A stretch of 64,000 nucleotides of DNA from Sphingobacterium sp. UGAL515B_05. GTDB taxonomy: Bacteria > Bacteroidota > Bacteroidia > Sphingobacteriales > Sphingobacteriaceae. A model generated the notes under the pieces. That model made no database searches. It worked only from the letters and a program-made list of their open reading frames with translations, and was not told the DNA's origin. Shown in pieces: positions 9,492 to 18,322 of the stretch (position 1 is the first letter of the stretch; each line of letters opens with the position of its first letter). Location: the NCBI RefSeq assembly GCF_033097525.1, contig NZ_CP109907.1:1116001-1180000 (forward strand), given 5' to 3'. Made by a program: the position numbers and the translations under genes.

Positions 9492-10121
9492 ATGGCACGC
9501 AAAACATTTGCTTCATCCATAATCCAAAATATATCGCCCCTAGTAACATTATTTTTACTAGGGGCGCTCTCATTGACATCCTGCGAACCTGACCTCAAAG
9601 AGGTAGACCGCATCGCCAATATGAAAAAAGAAGAGGCCGTCGATATTTCACGTCATGTCGATATTATCTATAGCGATTCCACACGTGTAAAAGCAAATCT
9701 TACAGCGCCTGAAATGCGCATCAAACACGATAGCACTGAAGTATACGAATTTCCAAAAAGCATAAAAATCATCTTTTACGATGACAACTTAAAGGAAACT
9801 CAGCGAATTACCTCCGACCATGCCATTCGCAGAGAAAAAGAAAAAACGACCACCTTCACAAAAAACGTTGTAGTTACCATGGCTGATGGCTCTATCATTA
9901 AAACAGAAGAGATCATTTATGATGAAAGTAAAGTGGACAGCAACAGTAACATGACCTTTTACAATCATGTTCCGATTACGGCCTTCTTCCGGGATAATCG
10001 GGGAAACTTACAGGGCTCATCATTTACTTCAGACAAAGATTTTAAACATGTCAATATCGCTAATGCGACAGGCTATACGGTAATCACGAACAACAATCTC
10101 TTCCCTTCGTTAGGGAAATAG
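9492..10121 (+). CDS. lptC: LptC-like LPS export lipoprotein
   Basis: In Gram-negative bacteria LptC receives lipopolysaccharide from the LptB2FG transporter and passes it to LptA. This 209-residue protein has a lipoprotein signal with Cys31 in LSLTSC and then the LptC/OstA-like fold: repeated short strands in which modified side chains are described in pairs (IKIIFYDDN, TSDHAIRRE, TKNVVVTMADGS, KTEEIIYDES). Bacteroidota LptC is usually a lipoprotein of this length. ATG 9492 is chosen rather than 9453, because the upstream start would overlap the preceding gene and delay the lipobox. Confidence 0.88.
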   Translation: MARKTFASSIIQNISPLVTLFLLGALSLTSCEPDLKEVDRIANMKKEEAVDISRHVDIIYSDSTRVKANLTAPEMRIKHDSTEVYEFPKSIKIIFYDDNLKETQRITSDHAIRREKEKTTTFTKNVVVTMADGSIIKTEEIIYDESKVDSNSNMTFYNHVPITAFFRDNRGNLQGSSFTSDKDFKHVNIANATGYTVITNNNLFPSLGK

Positions 10122-10417
10122 TTAATTGCGAGAAATACTTCCCATTATTTCGAGTTTGGCTTAATTTCTATAGGGGTATGACCAAATGGCTTTAGTCTGT
10201 TTCTCCAGACAGTTAAGTCGTTCAAAACAAACCCTTTGAACTAAAAAGAAACAAAAAACTCCACTTTATACAAATAGTTTTCAAATTTGTTTTACTACAT
10301 TCAGGAAAATATTCCGTTTTTTTTTATAAAAATTGTATCTTGCACCGCATTTTGCTATACTATGCATAAATTAACGAAATACAAGTATTTACACAATATA
10401 AACACAATAAGCAGACT

Positions 10418-12523
10418 ATGGGATTAATGGGCTTTTTGCGTAACAAAGCTGGTGTCATCTTGACCGCAGCTATGGCTATCGCAATTTTAGCATTTTTACT
10501 AGGCGATGTCGTTCGAGGGGGGGCTCCTTTTTGGGCGAGACATCAAAATCGTGTAGGGGAAGTCAACGGAACTGAAATTGAATATCCTGCGTTCAGTAAG
10601 CAAGTTGAACAAACAGAAGAAATGTTCAAACAACAAATGGGTGGCGCAGTTACCCCTCAAATGCGGACATACGCTGTTCAACAAGTATGGAATCAATTTT
10701 TGTCAAGAGAGATCTTGAAAAAGGAAATTGAAAAAATCGGTTTGACTGTCGGTAAAGACGAATTAAATGATTTAGTACAAGGCAACAACCCTTCGCCTCA
10801 AATCGTTCAAGCGTTTACCAACCCACAAACAGGACAATTTGACCCGAGTCAACTGCGTGCTTTTATCACCCAAATGAACTCATCAGGTAACCAACAAGTG
10901 GCTCAGCAATGGGAAGCACTACTTGAAGGCGTTAGAGATGAGCGTTTAAGCAGCAAATATGGAGAATTGCTATCCAATAGTGTATATGTTACTTCTTTGG
11001 AAGCAAACGAAGAATATCAGGAGCGTAATAAACTGGCAAACTTCAAATACATTCTTTTAGATTACGCTTCTGTTAAAGATGCTGATGCTAAATTGACTGA
11101 TGCAGATTACCAAGAATATTATAATGATCATAAAAGTATGTTCAAAACACAAGAGGAAACACGTGCGATTCAATACGTAATGGTGGATGCAAAACCTCTT
11201 GCTAAAGATTCATTGGCCGTAAAAGAGACCATCAACAAGTTGAAACAAGATTTAATCGTTGCGAAAGACGACTCTTTATTTGCTTCAATCAATTCAGATA
11301 ACAAATATCCATTTACTTATTTGAAAAAAGGTCAGTTGAGCCCTTCTCTGGATTCAGTTGTATTCAATGTTGCCGCCGGAACAACGGTTGGACCTTTTTT
11401 AAACAACAATGCGTATGAAATTGCAAAAGTTGTTTCTACGATTATCAGCCCTGATTCTGTAAAAGCATCACATATCCTATTGGATCCTGCTGCCGAGGGC
11501 GGCGTTGATAAAGCATTGGCAAAAGCTGACTCGATTAAAGGATTGATTCAAAAAGGAGACAATTTTGCAGCGCTTGCAGTTCAGTTTAGCAAAGATCCAG
11601 AGAGCAAAACCAATGGTGGAGAGCTTGGTACTTTAACAAGAGGCCGTATGGCTCCAGATCTTGAGAAAGCCATTTTCGAAGGTAAAACAGGTGATATCAA
11701 AGTTGTGAAATCACAATATGGCGTCCATGTCATTAAAATTGAGAAACAAACAGGAAGTTCAAAATATGCTAAAGTTGCCATCATTGATAAAGTGATCAAC
11801 AGTGGAAAAGAAACGTTGAACAATGCGCATAGCAAAGCAACAGCATTCTTATCTGCAGCTACAGCACAGAACTTTGCTCAGGAAGCGAAAAAGCTTGGTC
11901 TAGAAGCAAAAACAGCCTCACGCGTAACAGCGATGGACAATGTACTAGATGGTGCCGAAGCTCCACGTGATTTAATTAAATGGGCTTTCGAGGCTAAAAA
12001 AGGTGAAATTTCAGATAAAGTATTTGAGACTGAAACCTCTTATATCTTAGCAAGCTTGGTCGACATACAGCCTAAAGGAACCCTTTCCTTGGATGCTGTT
12101 AAGAAAGATATTGAACCTGCCGTAAGAAATATGGTTAAAGCTAAAATCTTGAAAGATAAATTTGACAAAGCTTTAGCAGGTACATCTTCTATTGATCAAG
12201 TTGCACAAAAAGTTGGTAAAGCAGCTATTCACGTTGAAAATGTTGTCTTCGCAAATCCAGTTATCCCTGGTGTTGCATTAGAAAACAAGGTAGTTGGTAC
12301 TGTTTTTGGACTACAGCCAAACAAACCTTCCAAAGCGATTGAAGGTAATACAGGTGTATATGTTGTACAAGTGAATGGTTTTACCAATCCTGCCGCTATT
12401 TCGGATATCAACGGACAAAAGAAACAAATGCTTGCAGCTAAAGCACAACGCGCTTGGGGATCTATTTTCCGCGCATTGCAAGACAAAGCTGAAATCATTG
12501 ACAATAGAGTGAAATTCTTTTAA
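10418..12523 (+). CDS. PpiD-like periplasmic peptidyl-prolyl isomerase (parvulin/SurA type)
   Basis: The 701-residue protein has an N-terminal membrane anchor (about residues 12-30), a SurA_N/PpiD-like helical domain (40-230) and a parvulin isomerase domain at about 345-445 (VKASHILLD... GGELGTL... YGVHVIKIE), followed by a second, degenerate isomerase-like region and a long helical C-terminus. PpiD proteins are inner-membrane chaperones that help exported proteins, including barrels, to fold. The 296 bases upstream show no clear promoter. A strong terminator follows at 12545. Confidence 0.92.
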   Translation: MGLMGFLRNKAGVILTAAMAIAILAFLLGDVVRGGAPFWARHQNRVGEVNGTEIEYPAFSKQVEQTEEMFKQQMGGAVTPQMRTYAVQQVWNQFLSREILKKEIEKIGLTVGKDELNDLVQGNNPSPQIVQAFTNPQTGQFDPSQLRAFITQMNSSGNQQVAQQWEALLEGVRDERLSSKYGELLSNSVYVTSLEANEEYQERNKLANFKYILLDYASVKDADAKLTDADYQEYYNDHKSMFKTQEETRAIQYVMVDAKPLAKDSLAVKETINKLKQDLIVAKDDSLFASINSDNKYPFTYLKKGQLSPSLDSVVFNVAAGTTVGPFLNNNAYEIAKVVSTIISPDSVKASHILLDPAAEGGVDKALAKADSIKGLIQKGDNFAALAVQFSKDPESKTNGGELGTLTRGRMAPDLEKAIFEGKTGDIKVVKSQYGVHVIKIEKQTGSSKYAKVAIIDKVINSGKETLNNAHSKATAFLSAATAQNFAQEAKKLGLEAKTASRVTAMDNVLDGAEAPRDLIKWAFEAKKGEISDKVFETETSYILASLVDIQPKGTLSLDAVKKDIEPAVRNMVKAKILKDKFDKALAGTSSIDQVAQKVGKAAIHVENVVFANPVIPGVALENKVVGTVFGLQPNKPSKAIEGNTGVYVVQVNGFTNPAAISDINGQKKQMLAAKAQRAWGSIFRALQDKAEIIDNRVKFF

Positions 12524-12544
12524 AAGAATTTTAAGTAAATTTGT

Positions 12545-12575
12545 AGCCGGACGAATTATCGTCCGGCTTTTTTTT
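12545..12575 (+). terminator. Rho-independent terminator after the PpiD-like gene
   Basis: A perfect 10-bp stem AGCCGGACGA / TCGTCCGGCT with the loop ATTA is followed by a run of T to 12575. Confidence 0.93.
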
Positions 12576-12584
12576 GATGTAAAT

Positions 12585-13106
12585 ATGGATATTCAAACAA
12601 ATATTGTCAACAAAGTTGCGCAAAGTGGGTTAGTCACTGTTGACTTGGCCGACTACCACCCTAAAGCAGACAATGTAGTATATGATATTAAGGATAATCT
12701 CTTCCATGGCCTGATTCTTAAAGAAAAGGATTTTCGCGAATTCATTAAGACGAACGATTGGTCGCAATATACGGGTAAACATGTCGCAATTACTTGTTCT
12801 GCTGATGCTATTGTGCCGACCTGGGCTTACATGTTATTGGCAAACAAATTGGAGCCCTATGCGGCAACTGTTATCTTTGGAGACGCGGATGAGCTATTAC
12901 GCATTCAATATGCTGCGGCAATTGAACAGATTGACATGGAACAATTTCGGGATCAACGTGTCGTTGTGAAAGGTTGTGGCGATACTTTTATTCCAGCGTC
13001 TACATTTGTACAGTTTACGGTAAAACTAAGTAAAGTAGCAAAAAGTATAATGTATGGCGAACCTTGTTCTACAGTTCCTGTATTTAAGCGAGCGCAGCCG
13101 AAATAA
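12585..13106 (+). CDS. DUF2480 family protein
   Basis: A soluble 173-residue protein with the DUF2480 pattern (VTVDLADYHP, LKEKDFREFI, CSADAIVPTWAYMLLA, VVVKGCGD). The family is almost confined to Bacteroidota and has no known function. There is no signal peptide. It lies just after the terminator at 12545 and has its own transcription, with a possible TAAATTTG box at 12536-12543. Confidence 0.88.
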   Translation: MDIQTNIVNKVAQSGLVTVDLADYHPKADNVVYDIKDNLFHGLILKEKDFREFIKTNDWSQYTGKHVAITCSADAIVPTWAYMLLANKLEPYAATVIFGDADELLRIQYAAAIEQIDMEQFRDQRVVVKGCGDTFIPASTFVQFTVKLSKVAKSIMYGEPCSTVPVFKRAQPK

Positions 13107-13224
13107 ATCAGATCCAAGATCAATATAAGTGATTGCACATGAACGTCTCATTAACATCAAAAGTTAAATTTATTTGAATGAAATTAACATTTCTTTTTCA
13201 AACAAATTTCGTAAACTTACGTAC

Positions 13225-14010
13225 ATGAAACTTATATCGACTTTGCTCATTTACTTATCCGTTATAGTAAGTACTGCTTTTGCTCAAGATTTACCGCATT
13301 TAAAAGAATCAGCGTTTAAAGGTGGCGAGAAATTAAAATATAAACTCCGTTATGGCTTTATTTCAGCCGCTACGGGGACATTAACCGTTGAGGATACCAA
13401 GGACGGAGCTGGAAACCCTTCCTTTCATCTATACGCTGCCGGCAAAACAGCTGGCGCCTTTGCAATATATACCGTACGAAATGAGTACAATTCGTATATC
13501 AATAGCAAGACATTTTTACCGTATTACTATACAGAGAACATTCGCGAAGGCGGGTATAGACGGAATGACAAAGTCCGCTTCAACCAAGAGACAAATACTG
13601 TTGTGGGTAATAAAGGAACTTTTAATTCGAAGGTAGATCAAACTTTTGATTTGCTTTCCTCCTATTATTTCGCCCGCAATCTGGATCTATCTACGGTAAA
13701 ACCAGGTGAATCTTTTAAGCTGACTTATTTTTTGAATGATGAGATTGCCACCTTGGGCATACAATATATTGGTATAGAAAAAATAAAAACAGAATTAGGC
13801 ACTTTAGAATGTCTCAAATTCAGTCCTGAGATTAAACCGGGACGTATCTTTAAAAAAAATAGCAAGCTTTATCTGTGGGTAACCAATGATGGCAACCGTA
13901 TCCCGGTCAAAGCCAATGTAGATATTCTCATCGGCTCGGTCACATTGGAACTACTCGAAGCCAGTGGATTAAAATACAAATTGGGACAAAAAGCAAGCTA
14001 CTCAAAATAA
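13225..14010 (+). CDS. DUF3108 domain periplasmic protein
   Basis: The 261-residue protein begins with a signal peptide (MKLISTLLIY... STAFAQ) and matches the DUF3108 family: GEKLKYKLRYGFISAATG, a middle segment of antiparallel strands and the LFVTNDGNRIPVK-like segment (here LWVTNDGNRIPV). The family is periplasmic, of unknown function, and structurally resembles LptA/lipocalin-like sheets. ATG 13225 is chosen over TTG 13174 because it places the signal peptide first. The next gene starts 5 bases after the stop, so the two are probably co-expressed. Confidence 0.86.
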   Translation: MKLISTLLIYLSVIVSTAFAQDLPHLKESAFKGGEKLKYKLRYGFISAATGTLTVEDTKDGAGNPSFHLYAAGKTAGAFAIYTVRNEYNSYINSKTFLPYYYTENIREGGYRRNDKVRFNQETNTVVGNKGTFNSKVDQTFDLLSSYYFARNLDLSTVKPGESFKLTYFLNDEIATLGIQYIGIEKIKTELGTLECLKFSPEIKPGRIFKKNSKLYLWVTNDGNRIPVKANVDILIGSVTLELLEASGLKYKLGQKASYSK

Positions 14011-14015
14011 TTAGC

Positions 14016-14579
14016 ATGATTGAAGTAGGAAATGTATTGGTGCACGAAGATCTCATCAACAATGACTTTGTGTGTAACTTATCAAAGTGTAAAGGAATCT
14101 GTTGTATTGAAGGCGACTCGGGCGCTCCTCTGCTAGAGAGTGAAAAGGCTATATTGGAGGAGATTTACCCCAAAGTAAGGCCCTATATGACCGAGAAAGG
14201 TATTGAAGCGATTGAAGAGCAAGGGAAGTATGTTGTCGATGTGGATGGCGATCTTACGACCACCTGTGTCGATGGGAATAAAGAATGTGCCTATGTGACC
14301 TGGGAAAATGGCATCACAAAATGCGCTATCGAAAAGGCGTACGAACTTGGCGAGGTCCATTGGCGCAAACCCGTTTCGTGCCACCTCTATCCTATCAGGA
14401 CAACACATTATCCCGAATTCGACGTACTTCACTATGACCGTTGGCATATCTGTAAAGATGCCTGCGCATTTGGCAAAGAATTACAGGTCCCTGTATTCAA
14501 ATTTTTAAAGGATCCGCTCATCCGCACCTATGGTGAAGAATGGTACAAAAATCTTGAGAAAGCAGTCGAAGAGTTGTAA
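14016..14579 (+). CDS. DUF3109 family cysteine-rich protein
   Basis: The 187-residue protein carries a dense N-terminal cysteine cluster (CNLSKCKGICC, residues 20-30) and further cysteines in TTTCVDGNKECAYVTW, ITKCAIE, VSCHLYP and HICKDAC. This is the pattern of the YkgJ/DUF3109 group, thought to bind zinc or an iron-sulphur cluster. It is cytosolic, with no known reaction. It starts 5 bases after the DUF3108 gene. Confidence 0.87.
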   Translation: MIEVGNVLVHEDLINNDFVCNLSKCKGICCIEGDSGAPLLESEKAILEEIYPKVRPYMTEKGIEAIEEQGKYVVDVDGDLTTTCVDGNKECAYVTWENGITKCAIEKAYELGEVHWRKPVSCHLYPIRTTHYPEFDVLHYDRWHICKDACAFGKELQVPVFKFLKDPLIRTYGEEWYKNLEKAVEEL

Positions 14580-14629
14580 CAAAATCACTATCTTTAAGCT
14601 TTAACTATTTTGGTATTTCACCCCAATTC

Positions 14630-15601
14630 ATGTCAAAATTAAGAGAGATCCAACGCCCTATTGCCCACGAACTTGAGGCTTTTGAAAAAAAATTCAAAGC
14701 TTCCATGAAAAGCTCCGTCCCCTTGTTGGATCGTATTACACAATACCTGATCAAACGTAAAGGCAAACAAATGCGGCCTATGTTTGTGTTCTTTTCTGCT
14801 GGTATATGCAACGGAATTAATGAGTCTACTTACCGAGGAGCTGCTCTCGTAGAATTGTTGCATACCGCCTCACTCGTACATGATGATGTGGTGGACAATT
14901 CCTATGAACGCAGAGGTTTTTTCTCCATCAATGCATTATGGAAAAATAAAATCGCTGTTTTGGTGGGTGATTTTCTCCTGTCTAGAGGCCTGCTTCTTTC
15001 CGTAAAACATCAGGATTATCACTTGTTAAAAATTGTATCTGAAGCTGTGGATCAGATGAGCGAAGGTGAATTGCTCCAAATCGAGAAGGCCCGTAAACTG
15101 GATATCGAAGAGTCTATTTATTTTGAAGTCATTCGAAAGAAAACAGCGTCGCTGATTGCCTCCTGCTGTGCCTGTGGATCGGCTTCTTCCAATGCAGATC
15201 AGGAAACTATAGATAAGCTTCATCAATTTGGTGAAAAAATCGGAATAGCATTTCAAATCAAGGACGATTTATTCGACTTTGGGTTAGATGATGTTGGCAA
15301 ACCGCTCGGCAATGACATCAAAGAGAAGAAAATGACCTTACCGCTCATCTATGCCTTGAATCAAGTGACTTCAAGTGAAAAGCGTAGGATCATTAATTTG
15401 ATTAAAAACCATAATGAGGATGCACAAAAAGTGGCTGAAGTCATTGCCTTTGTCCGCCAGAGCGGAGGGCTCGAATACGCTACAAATAAGATGCTGGAAT
15501 ACCAACAAGACGCTTTCCGGATTTTGGAAGACTTTCCCGACAGCGAATACAAAGCGGGGTTGGAGCAGCTGGTAAAATATACAACAGAAAGAAAAAAATA
15601 A
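14630..15601 (+). CDS. Polyprenyl (octaprenyl-type) diphosphate synthase
   Basis: Long-chain trans-polyprenyl diphosphate synthases extend farnesyl diphosphate with isopentenyl units to make the menaquinone side chain. This 323-residue protein shows both Asp-rich motifs: LVHDDVVD (DDxxD) in the N-terminal half and DDLFD in the C-terminal half, with KGKQMRP binding pyrophosphate. Length and motifs fit IspB-type enzymes. Chain length cannot be read from sequence with certainty. The terC-like gene starts 1 base after the stop. Confidence 0.93.
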   Translation: MSKLREIQRPIAHELEAFEKKFKASMKSSVPLLDRITQYLIKRKGKQMRPMFVFFSAGICNGINESTYRGAALVELLHTASLVHDDVVDNSYERRGFFSINALWKNKIAVLVGDFLLSRGLLLSVKHQDYHLLKIVSEAVDQMSEGELLQIEKARKLDIEESIYFEVIRKKTASLIASCCACGSASSNADQETIDKLHQFGEKIGIAFQIKDDLFDFGLDDVGKPLGNDIKEKKMTLPLIYALNQVTSSEKRRIINLIKNHNEDAQKVAEVIAFVRQSGGLEYATNKMLEYQQDAFRILEDFPDSEYKAGLEQLVKYTTERKK

Positions 15602-15602
15602 A

Positions 15603-16655
15603 ATGAGTCACGAATTAATGTTTTTTGGCGGATTCCTCATCTTTATAGCACTTATGCTAGCAATAGATCTAGGCTTATTCTCCAAAGGCGACAAGCCTGT
15701 TAGCCTAAAGATGGCTAGCATCATGAGCGCCATCTGGGTCTTATTCTCATTAGGTTTCTATTGGCTTCTTCGTCACTATGGATTTGAACTACACAACATC
15801 CATGACTTAGACCACCTTCAGGAAATCATTACCAAACACCACCACGATATTAAAATTATTCCGGGTGATTTAGCGGCGAGTCTCGAGCTCTACAACAAAA
15901 ATCTTGGTCTGGAATATCTCACCGGTTACGTTGTAGAATATGCCCTATCCGTAGATAATATCTTTGTGATGGTATTATTATTTACTTCGTTTGGTATTCC
16001 GGAGCGCTATTACCATAAAGTTTTGGTATGGGGAATTTTGGGCGCCATCATTATGCGTTTCTTATTTATTTTCCTTGGCGCTACCCTTATTGCTAAATTC
16101 GGCTGGATTCTATATGTTTTTGGTGCTTTTTTGGTCTTTACAGGTGTAAAAATGTTTATCAACCGTAACCAGGAAGAAGAAGTAGATCCACAGAACCACC
16201 CAGTTGTTAAATTCGCGTCCCGATATTTTAAGGTAACACCAAAATTAGATGGCGGGCACTTCTTCCATGTCGAGAATGGCGTGAAATATATGACGCCACT
16301 ATTTCTTGTATTACTGGTCATAGAATTTACGGATTTGATTTTTGCAGTGGATTCCATCCCTGCAATTTTCTCGGTTACCAAAGATGCCTATGTTGTATTT
16401 TTCTCCAATATTTTTGCCATACTGGGATTGCGGTCTATGTTCTTCCTTTTGGTCAATATTATCCACAAATTCCAATATCTCAAAGTAGGTTTAGCCTTTT
16501 TGCTGGTCTTCATTGGTCTAAAGATGCTGCTGCATCACTGGTTGGCCGAAGTAGGTTTTACAACAACACATTCGTTGATCGTCATTGTCAGCATACTTGC
16601 ATTGAGTATCGTTGCTTCGCTGCTTTTTCCAAAAAAGGCTACACCTGCTGATTAA
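15603..16655 (+). CDS. TerC/Alx family integral membrane protein
   Basis: The 350-residue protein has about nine membrane helices and the TerC acidic motifs: EYALSVDNIFVMVLLF and EFTDLIFAVDSIPAIFSVT, with conserved Asp in membrane segments. Family members (Alx, TerC, MeeF/MeeY) are linked to manganese efflux and metallation of exported proteins. A His-rich loop (residues 60-85, LHNIHDLDHLQEIITKHHHD) may bind metal. It is translationally close to the polyprenyl synthase gene, with a terminator 90 bases downstream. Confidence 0.92.
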   Translation: MSHELMFFGGFLIFIALMLAIDLGLFSKGDKPVSLKMASIMSAIWVLFSLGFYWLLRHYGFELHNIHDLDHLQEIITKHHHDIKIIPGDLAASLELYNKNLGLEYLTGYVVEYALSVDNIFVMVLLFTSFGIPERYYHKVLVWGILGAIIMRFLFIFLGATLIAKFGWILYVFGAFLVFTGVKMFINRNQEEEVDPQNHPVVKFASRYFKVTPKLDGGHFFHVENGVKYMTPLFLVLLVIEFTDLIFAVDSIPAIFSVTKDAYVVFFSNIFAILGLRSMFFLLVNIIHKFQYLKVGLAFLLVFIGLKMLLHHWLAEVGFTTTHSLIVIVSILALSIVASLLFPKKATPAD

Positions 16656-17023
16656 GCCAATTTGTATTAAAAGAATACCAATGATTGTTATTCAGAAACA
16701 TATGCTAGCAGTCAGCAAAAATTCATAAGTTAAACAAAATATAATGGGGCTGTCCAAAAAGGTTGGATAGCCCCTTTTTCTTGATATTTTAACGTATAAC
16801 CTATACAGAACCTTTTCAAATATCCAATTCTCAGCGAGTTTGTTTTTACTTTTTAGAGCCCCACATTTCGAATCAAAAATACAGCATTTTGGGAGCCCAT
16901 TCTCCAGCAATGGATTAGCAGAAAAACAGAATATTTTAAGAACAATTATTTTACAGAGGAATATACCTTACTAAATTTAATTTATTTAATTTAGCACCAC
17001 ATTAAATTAACAAAATACTAACA
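16656..17023. other. Intergenic region before the C1B peptidase
   Basis: Apart from the terminator at 16746 I see no gene. The last 60 bases are very AT-rich, with repeated TTTAATTTA, and must hold the peptidase promoter, but no clear TAnnTTTG box is present. A reverse frame of 72 codons across the terminator looks accidental. Confidence 0.5.
16746..16779 (+). terminator. Rho-independent terminator after the TerC gene
   Basis: GGGGCTGTCCAA and TTGGATAGCCCC form a long stem with one G-U pair, followed by TTTTT. The same arms recur in the terminator at 48672. Confidence 0.85.
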
Positions 17024-18211
17024 ATGAATTGGAATAAAACCATTGTACTAGCCGCTTCACTTTTCGCAGCTTCCTTCCAAGTACAAGCACAGGACAATTT
17101 GATCAATGCACTAAAAGCAAATCAAAATGACAATAGCAAATCTGGATTTACATTTACTGAAGTCATCAATCTAGGGAACACATCGATCAAAAATCAAGGT
17201 TCATCTGGTACTTGTTGGTCTTATTCGGGTAATTCTTTCCTGGAATCAGAGATGATCCGTATGGGTAAAAAACCAGTTGAGATTTCCCAAATTTACACTG
17301 CGCGCAACACATACTTAGACAAAGCCCGTACATATGTCCGCCTTCATGGTGGATTGTCTTTGGGGGAAGGTGGTCAATTCCACGATGTATTGAACTCATT
17401 CCGTAAATACGGTACAATGCCACAATCTGCTTATACAGGTCTTCACTACGGTACTACACGCAACAACTTTGGTGAAATGACAAATATGTTGGATGCGATG
17501 TTAGGCGCAGTAGTAAAAGGTAAAACATTAACGCCAAACTGGGAGAAAGCATATACCGCAGCAATGGATTCCTATCTTGGGGAAGTGCCTGAGAAATTTG
17601 ATTACAACGGTAAATCCTATACACCACGCACCTTTGCAGATCAGGTAATCGGTATCAATCCGGATGATTACGTTGGTATTGCGTCGGTAACTGACCATCC
17701 ATACTATAGCCAATTCGTATTGTTAATTCCAGACAACTGGTCATTTGACCGTTTCTATAATGTTAAAATGAACGATTTAACGGATATCATCGACAATGCT
17801 TTACAAAAGGGTTATACTGTAGCTTGGGCAACCGACGTATCAGAAAAAGGTTTCTCTTGGAAAAATGGTGTTGCTTATGTACCTGAAAAATCTTTCGAGG
17901 ATATGACAGATCAGGAAAAATCAACAATGTTTGTCGGTCCTAAACCAGAATTAAAAGTAACTTCAGAAGAAAGACAAAAAGCTTTCGACAACTGGCAAAC
18001 TACAGATGACCACGGTATGCATATCGTAGGTCTTGTAAAAGATCAAAACGGAAAAGAGTATTACATCGTTAAAAACTCTTGGGGCACAACAAATGACTAT
18101 CATGGTTATTTGTATGCGACAAAAGAATTTGTACGTTATAAAACAACTTCTCTGATGTTACATAAAGACGGTCTGACAAAAGATTTAAAATCGAAGATAA
18201 ATATCAAATAA
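17024..18211 (+). CDS. C1B (bleomycin hydrolase-type) cysteine peptidase, exported
   Basis: The 395-residue protein has a signal peptide (to about VQAQ, residue 23) and the papain-fold catalytic set of family C1: oxyanion Gln58 and Cys64 in NQGSSGTCWSYS, His333 in DHGMHIVGL and Asn351 in VKNSWGT. The arrangement and length match the bleomycin-hydrolase/aminopeptidase C subfamily, which trims peptides from the N-terminus. Unlike classic cytosolic PepC, this one is exported, as is common in Bacteroidota. Confidence 0.92.
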   Translation: MNWNKTIVLAASLFAASFQVQAQDNLINALKANQNDNSKSGFTFTEVINLGNTSIKNQGSSGTCWSYSGNSFLESEMIRMGKKPVEISQIYTARNTYLDKARTYVRLHGGLSLGEGGQFHDVLNSFRKYGTMPQSAYTGLHYGTTRNNFGEMTNMLDAMLGAVVKGKTLTPNWEKAYTAAMDSYLGEVPEKFDYNGKSYTPRTFADQVIGINPDDYVGIASVTDHPYYSQFVLLIPDNWSFDRFYNVKMNDLTDIIDNALQKGYTVAWATDVSEKGFSWKNGVAYVPEKSFEDMTDQEKSTMFVGPKPELKVTSEERQKAFDNWQTTDDHGMHIVGLVKDQNGKEYYIVKNSWGTTNDYHGYLYATKEFVRYKTTSLMLHKDGLTKDLKSKINIK

Positions 18212-18230
18212 GCGATTTATCAGTCCACGA

Positions 18231-18266
18231 AAACACCTCTGAAATTAATACTTCAGAGGTGTTTTT
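18231..18266 (+). terminator. Rho-independent terminator after the C1B peptidase
   Basis: A 13-bp stem AAACACCTCTGAA / TTCAGAGGTGTTT with an eight-base loop, followed by TTTTTG. Confidence 0.88.
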
Positions 18267-18322
18267 GTTTTCAGATTAATTTAATAACTTAAACATAATT
18301 ATGAATCTTTTGTTGAGTGAGT

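Noticed and set aside
16692-16910. 72-codon reverse frame before the C1B peptidase
   Set aside because: It runs through a clear terminator and has no recognisable features.
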